Shown: positions 58,795 through 64,000 of the stretch, in pieces
Layout: every line of letters starts with the position of its first letter
Position numbering within the stretch: the stretch's first letter is position 1
Assembly: GCA_935421135.1 (NCBI GenBank)
Contig: OW285196.1
Location: 1,054,001 to 1,118,000, forward strand
Length of the DNA: 64,000 nucleotides
Direction: 5' to 3'
From: Bugulina stolonifera
Lineage: Eukaryota; Bryozoa; Gymnolaemata; Cheilostomatida; Bugulidae
The notes under the pieces: model-generated
The model's database searches: none
Told to the model about the DNA's origin: nothing
The model's input: only the letters and a program-made list of their open reading frames with translations
Made by a program: the position numbers and the translations under genes

Positions 58795-59325
58795 AGAGCT
58801 GGGTCCAAATCAAGTAACAAGTCGACTTGACTTGGACATGCCAACTTGCTGACTTGACTTGACTTTGACTTGCCCATCAATGTGACTTGACTTGACTTGG
58901 GCACATGAATGACATGTGATTTTGACTTGGGTTCTGCCAAGTCAAGCAGGCAAATAAAAATTTTGTACAGTGTTTAGCCAACGTGGAAAAAAGGGCTCAA
59001 TTGCCCAACTATTTATCATTTTTACTAGATCAGTGCTACTAGCAGCACTCAGAGTATATCAAGGTTAGCTATGAGGATACACAACTCAGGCAATGTCTAG
59101 GCAGTGTGTATGTGAGACTACACAATGCATAGCATAGTCACAAGTACACACAGTGCAAGTAGTGTAAGTGTAGCATAGATGTGGTGTAAGTAGTGAATAC
59201 AATGTGCAGTGCAATAATTACTAGAGTTAAATTGCAGGACTGGCCAGAGGACACTCTGTGCTGTACCATGTGCTGTTTATATGCTATGTAACACTGTATT
59301 ACCATTACAATATACAGTATATAAT
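58795..59325. mobile_element. Interspersed repeat, copy B
   Basis: Second copy of the family at 50240-50980, starting with gacttgacttgg blocks. Its right end is cut by the TAGTGCTGCACGGT element at 59326. Confidence 0.65.
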
Positions 59326-59470
59326 AGTGCTGCACGGTGTTTCGGTTTCATTCAGTTTTTCAGTTTTTTTTCCCTTCGGTTCAAAAACCGCCAAAATTTA
59401 AAATAAAAACCGACACCGAATGCGGCGGTGCGGTTTTATTCGGTTTTAAAAGTCGCACCGAACCAATCCC
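59326..59470. mobile_element. 5' end of a TAGTGCTG-type element
   Basis: tagtgctgcacggtgtttcg, then cattcagtttttcag and caaaaaccgccaaaatttaaa, clearly related to the left end of the MITE at 23281-24248. No matching 3' end was found in the window, so it is truncated or very long. Confidence 0.6.
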
Positions 59471-59699
59471 ACAATTCTACCACCACATCCGTTTCCGGTA
59501 TGCGCTGTGTTGTATGCGCGTACAGACAAGCGCTTGCACCACGGAGTTATCTCCTCTATGGCGTCACTGCAATCACACTACTGCGGGTAGCGCTGGATTC
59601 GGGAATCTAGTCTAACTAGCAATAGCCATCCTTCGCATTTCCTACTATCACTGGGTTATATTGTCATCTGCTGGGTTTTTGTTTTAGTTGTCATCGGTG

Positions 59700-60290
59700 G
59701 TCATGACTAATAAAATATTATTAGCCTAATGATATTAGTTTCACTATAATTATATACGTCTATATTTTTTATATAATTGTATACTTAGTGAATTTAATTT
59801 ATTCCAATTAGTTGACCAATGCAACATCGTACTCTGAACGTAAAGACGAGTTAATCATGATCTGATGTTCATGTGACATATGATATTTCATTTGTGCATA
59901 TAAAATAATTTAATATTAAATATATATAAAATAGAAATAATTAATAATATATAATTGAACAAATGTAAAAATTTGCGTGGACTTTTATTTTCGATCTATT
60001 TTGCATAAAAACTTAGAGAATGATCATTTCACAAGTCGTCGATAACATAAGAAGTTAAGTTATTAATAATAATATCAAATCAATAAATGCTTATGCTATG
60101 CTTGTTGCAATAATATAATTGTATAAATAATATTATAATAATAGGCCTAATAATTATTGTAATGAGCATTTATTGATTTGATATCAATAATAAAGTTATT
60201 ATATTATATTAATATTCCATATATATTCTATTGCCATATATATAATAATTTTCTGTTCATTTTTTTGGATTGGACTAAACTTATTATTAT
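59700..60290. other. AT-rich inverted-repeat region
   Basis: Contains the inverted pair aataatatcaaatcaataaatgc (about 60067-60090) and gcatttattgatttgatatc (about 60167-60190). Weaker outer symmetry suggests a foldback of a few hundred bases. No gene. Confidence 0.6.
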
Positions 60291-60309
60291 TATTATATAA
60301 GCATCAAGT

Positions 60310-60443
60310 TAGTTACTGGTTAATGCATAGTGGTAGTCGATAGATAGACTGATAGAGTGACTCGATCAGTCTGTCTATCTATCGACTATGTATTAGCTAG
60401 TAACTAAGTAAAAACTTTGACCCTGAGTCAAAGTTTTTTACTT
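60310..60443. other. Two adjacent hairpins
   Basis: First: agttactggttaatgcatag ... gtcgatagatagactgat paired with atcagtctgtctatctatcg ... actatgtattagctagtaact (stem about 40 bp with few mismatches, loop about 11). Second, about 10 bp away: agtaaaaactttgac, loop cctga, gtcaaagttttttact. No ORF. Confidence 0.8.
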
Positions 60444-60639
60444 TCCTTGCTTTCCAGTTTTAGATTGAAATGACAGTACTTACTACTCGTGTATTTATTA
60501 ATTAATATTATTTGTTTATTGTAAATTTGTTGGAGTACTCCTTGGTTGAATGAAATAACAATTTTTGCAACAATAAAAATAATAAAAATTTGAATATATT
60601 TATATTATTTTATAATTATTATTTTTATAAGTATAGGCC

Positions 60640-61345
60640 AAACTACACTGTTATTAGATTAAAATAAATAAAATCTTGTCCAATAGTAACGAATAACTAT
60701 AGCTGAAATCATTCAGAGATGTTTGTAAGTTTTATTTCGGAAACTCAAGTTGCCATGGCCAACTCTTAGCTGTGACTCTTCAAGTTACAAGTCACTCCTT
60801 TTTAGTCACTAATCAAAACTTTTAGGTTACAAGTTAAATATTTACATGTTCCCAGAAACTCAAGTTTCTATCAAGCTATCAAAGTTAACTTGAACTACAA
60901 GCAAGCTACTGGCTACAATTTAGTTCTTTTCTTATTCGACTAGCATGAGTTTTTTTATAGAGTTTTTGGGCTATTGTAATTGTTCAGGTTTTGGTGATGT
61001 ATTGGTTAGGAAAAGATGTCAAATTTCCAAGCAAAATGTCACTATCAAGCAAAATGTCACTATTTTAGTTTAAAATCATAAAATGTGCTATAATTGTGAT
61101 CACAATTGTGGTTATAACTGTGGTTATCTCTTTTCATTGCAATTTACAGCTGCCCAATGAAAACTAAACTGTTATTAGATTAAAATAAATAAAATTATGT
61201 ACAATAGTAACAAATAACGATAACTGAAATGTGCTGAAATCATTCAGAGATGTTTGCAAGTTTTATTTTGGAAACCCAAGTTGCCATGGCCAACCCTTAG
61301 TTGTGACTCTTCAAGTTACGAGTCAATTCTTTTTAGTAACTAATC
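60640..61345. repeat. Direct duplication of about 150 bp, 530 bp apart
   Basis: Blocks at about 60640-60800 and 61165-61330 share ctgttattagattaaaataa, catt-cagagatgtttg and caagttgccatggccaac. Probably two copies of one repeat or a segmental duplication. Confidence 0.8.
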
Positions 61346-62369
61346 AAAACTTCAAGTTACAAATATTTACATTTGCATGAGTTATTGAATATTGCAACAT
61401 AATGATGTGTTGAGTTAAAGAGTCCTTGATCATAGCCATAAATAAATTACAATTCAAGTTGTAAGTGTTCAATATCTATATGTCCAAGTTACGAGTCCTT
61501 CTAAGAAGGCAAAAAATATTGCTTGAATCAACTCGAGTGAGAGTCTTTAACCCGAGTCTGGCATCAAATGAATGGAGCATGTTGAAGGAGAATGTTTCAG
61601 AATAGTTGCTGAATAATGACTGCACAAATGGCTTAGTAAAAAGTTTTCTGTACTCCTGTACCAAACGGCATAGATGTTTTAAATAGTAGGATGTATTGTG
61701 TTTTTATCATTTAGCTTTAGATGAACTCCCTAATTTCATTAGATTGATGAAATGGATCCTGACTTTCTATCTACATACACGATATGGTATTTTGTTGCAT
61801 TGTGATTGTGAATCAAGTTTACTAAACAAGTTTGGGACATAAAAGATGACAGCTCCCTTGAAATTTAAACACTGCTTAGGCCTAAGCTAAGACAAATAGG
61901 CTATTTAATATTTATTGGCTGGATTAAAAGGCACAGTTCACTGTTACTGTAGCAAATAAATGAGTCCAGCTTCCACAAAATGTGTCATGTGCGACATGCA
62001 TCCAGCTAGCAATAGTTTCTTTTGAATTGCATTTGTGGACTCATGCTCCTAGTTGGTCAGTGTGTACATGTATTTTATGGAAGATATTATGTTTTTATTT
62101 GAATACCAAGATAGCATTTCACTCAGTTCCTAAGTTGGGGTCACATAACATTGTTGGCTTCAACTAATTTGTTTTTGGAAACAGTAGTCTAGTCGACTTA
62201 TAACTGATATATCAAATAGGCTAGTCCTTCTTACTTTCAATGATTAGTGACCATGACTTTTTGTCCACATCCAGTAGGCCTAAGTAAATTAATCAACTCT
62301 TATATTACAACAGAGAACAGATACTTTCATTTCAATTCCACAGTGCAATATAATTTCGAAAATGAATAT

Positions 62370-63725
62370 GCTATAGGCCTATTTTGTACCAACTTTGAAC
62401 CCGCTCCATTACCATAGATGGTTCTTCGTTTGTGCAGCAAATGGCCTGGAATGCTCTACCTGCTTGTCGTTCATTACTCATCCATTCATGTTTCTAGACT
62501 CCCTAAACTGTTGAATCGTCTCTTATTGTAACAGACTGGAAACTTTGAACAAGTTTCTCAAGAAGGGTGGCACCGGAAGCTGGAACAGTTCTGGGTATTA
62601 AGGTATGTCTAAGCAAACTTGCACTGTCTTACTATGATCAAATTATTTGTTTCTCAAAGGAGTAGTTACTCAGCCCTGAGCTCGCAGATGTACTACCATG
62701 TCTTGCTTGGGTAATTGATAGCGTTGACTTTGCCCTTTTTGTGGACATCCAGTAAACCTGACCAGTTTTGTACTACTTAATCAACTTGTTTCTAAAAACA
62801 AGTGGCCCACTCCGTTCTGGGTGGATAAATATACATGTAAATGCGCTGACTTCTCTTGCTTTGACCAACATGTGACCATTTCTTTTTTGTACTCATTTAG
62901 CAACTAAACTTCGCAATTTGTATTACTACTACTACTAGATAATTTAGCTTCCAATATGGTTCTTAGGAATTTGCGACTGTTCAAAAAGGACAGTTCAAAA
63001 CGGGACGTTTCGAAACAGGACAGCTCAACGCCAGACAGTTCGAAACGCCACACCCCAACCCCAGACTTCAACTAATTTTTATTTTCAACATTGTATTTTT
63101 TGTTTAATTGATTAAATCAATTAAAATTAACCAAAATTAATAATCTGCGAGTTGTGTTATTCTAAATGTAATCTACACAGTTTCGAACTGTCCGGTTTCG
63201 TACTATCTGGTTTCTTACTGTCTGGTTCTGAAACGTCTTGTTTCAAACTGTCTTTGTCGAAATGTTCCCTTTACAGGTTTTTAGCTCAGTTGCTAAACCC
63301 AAATCACTTTGCATTGTTTCTACAAAGAAATGTTCCTCTCTTCCAATACATAAAAAACATGCTTTTATTTCATCCTTTCAAGGACTGACAACAGTGTTGT
63401 GCACATACAGTTCTGACAATTTGTAACCTGAATATGCTATAGGCCTACTTTGCACTAACTTTGAACCCGTTCCATTACCATAGGTGGTTCTTCATTTGTA
63501 CAGCAATGGACTGGAATGCTCTACCTGCTTGTCATTCATTACTCATTCATTCATGTTCCTAGACTCCCTAAACGTTGGAACAAGTTTCTCAAGAAGGGTG
63601 GCGCTGGAAGCTAGAAGAGATCTAGGTATGTCTAAACAAAGATGCACTATCTTACCATAATCAAATTATTTATTTGCGTCTCAAAGAGGTAGTTACTCAG
63701 CCCTGAGCTCGCAGATATACTACCA
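62370..63725. repeat. Direct duplication of about 300 bp, about 1040 bp apart
   Basis: 62385-62700 and 63430-63715 share accatagatggttcttcgtt, tggaatgctctacctgcttg, gtttctcaagaagggtggc and ctcagccctgagctcgcag. One frame of the shared part reads SSFVQQMAWNALPACR; WNALP-type words are common at LINE reverse-transcriptase C-termini, but this is too short to be sure. Confidence 0.75.
62965..63275. mobile_element. MITE with GGACAGTTCGAAAC arms, copy 2
   Basis: Same organisation as 52842-53117: left aaggacagttcaaaacgg... , AT-rich core, right tttcgaactgtccggtttcg... It lies between the two halves of the 62.4/63.4-kb duplication. Confidence 0.75.
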
Positions 63726-64000
63726 TGTACATGTACATGTACATGTAGGTAGCAGTAGTAGTACAGTAGTAGCATATTACAACCAAAATGATACGACACA
63801 TGTACATGTAGGTACAAAGCTTTGTAAAAATAACACACCCATCCTTTCTGGCAATACAGGTTCATTGTAGGCCTACAATGAATTAGCATTAAAAATATTA
63901 TTCACACAATCTCAGTGATGTAGGTACATGACTGTATAATATCTTGAGTGTAGTCGTTATTCAGTAGAATTTTCTGGATAACATCTGCTCATGGCATGCA
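63726..64000. other. Right edge of window
   Basis: Short (tacatg)n run near 63725-63745, otherwise AT-rich, no gene recognised. Confidence 0.5.

Overview
This is a eukaryotic, AT-rich animal window. It holds two recognisable, convergent, intron-rich genes, and their introns are swollen by tandem arrays and transposable elements. On the + strand, 4198-13777 is the 3' part of a TDRD3 orthologue (OB-fold, LFDF motif, Tudor domain, stop codon); its 5' end lies left of the window. On the - strand, 51183 down to 21874 is a complete glycerol kinase 5 (GK5) orthologue. Its ten exons sum to exactly 533 codons (532 residues plus stop), and every junction keeps phase. A marine invertebrate, possibly early-branching such as a sponge, fits the short exons, the minisatellite load and the TE mix (hAT- and Harbinger-like MITEs, tRNA-derived SINEs, a GIY-YIG retroelement relic, a tyrosine-recombinase relic). 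The species cannot be fixed from sequence alone. There are no prokaryotic operons and no CRISPR arrays.

Layout: 1-4175, a 30/32-bp minisatellite in a TDRD3 intron. 4198-13777, TDRD3 exons separated by arrays with periods of 19, 27, 33, 23, 17, 9, 59 and 26 bp, plus a hAT MITE, a retroelement fragment and a SINE. 13761-13990, a 25-bp array that starts inside the last TDRD3 codons. 14998-17895, a large imperfect palindrome with two head-to-head LTR-like arms. 18048-20933, unrecognised coding-like segments on the - strand with in-frame stops. 21874-51183, GK5. Its 19.5-kb intron 5 holds a CA-rich 44-bp minisatellite (28.24-31.65 and 42.09-46.72 kb) split by a 10.4-kb insertion (31656-42089), which carries its own multi-exon - strand gene ending in a tyrosine-recombinase-like module. 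51.2-64 kb is mostly interspersed repeats, including a 2390-bp long-TIR transposon inside a 527-bp tandem duplication.

The most unusual pattern is that many arrays are built from exon-intron junctions. Their units repeat a splice donor (GTAAGT...), a splice acceptor (...CAG), or even the TDRD3 stop codon together with a few neighbouring exon bases. In one TDRD3 intron, 33-bp units each carry a copy of the acceptor, are free of stops, and are in frame with both neighbouring exons, so use of an upstream copy would add whole 11-residue repeats. In GK5 intron 6, about 27 units each repeat the last ~30 nt of exon 6 plus its donor.

TDRD3 in animals is a methyl-arginine reader and the partner of topoisomerase 3B. 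GK5 is an FGGY-family glycerol kinase. Nothing in the window suggests they are functionally linked; they are chance neighbours.
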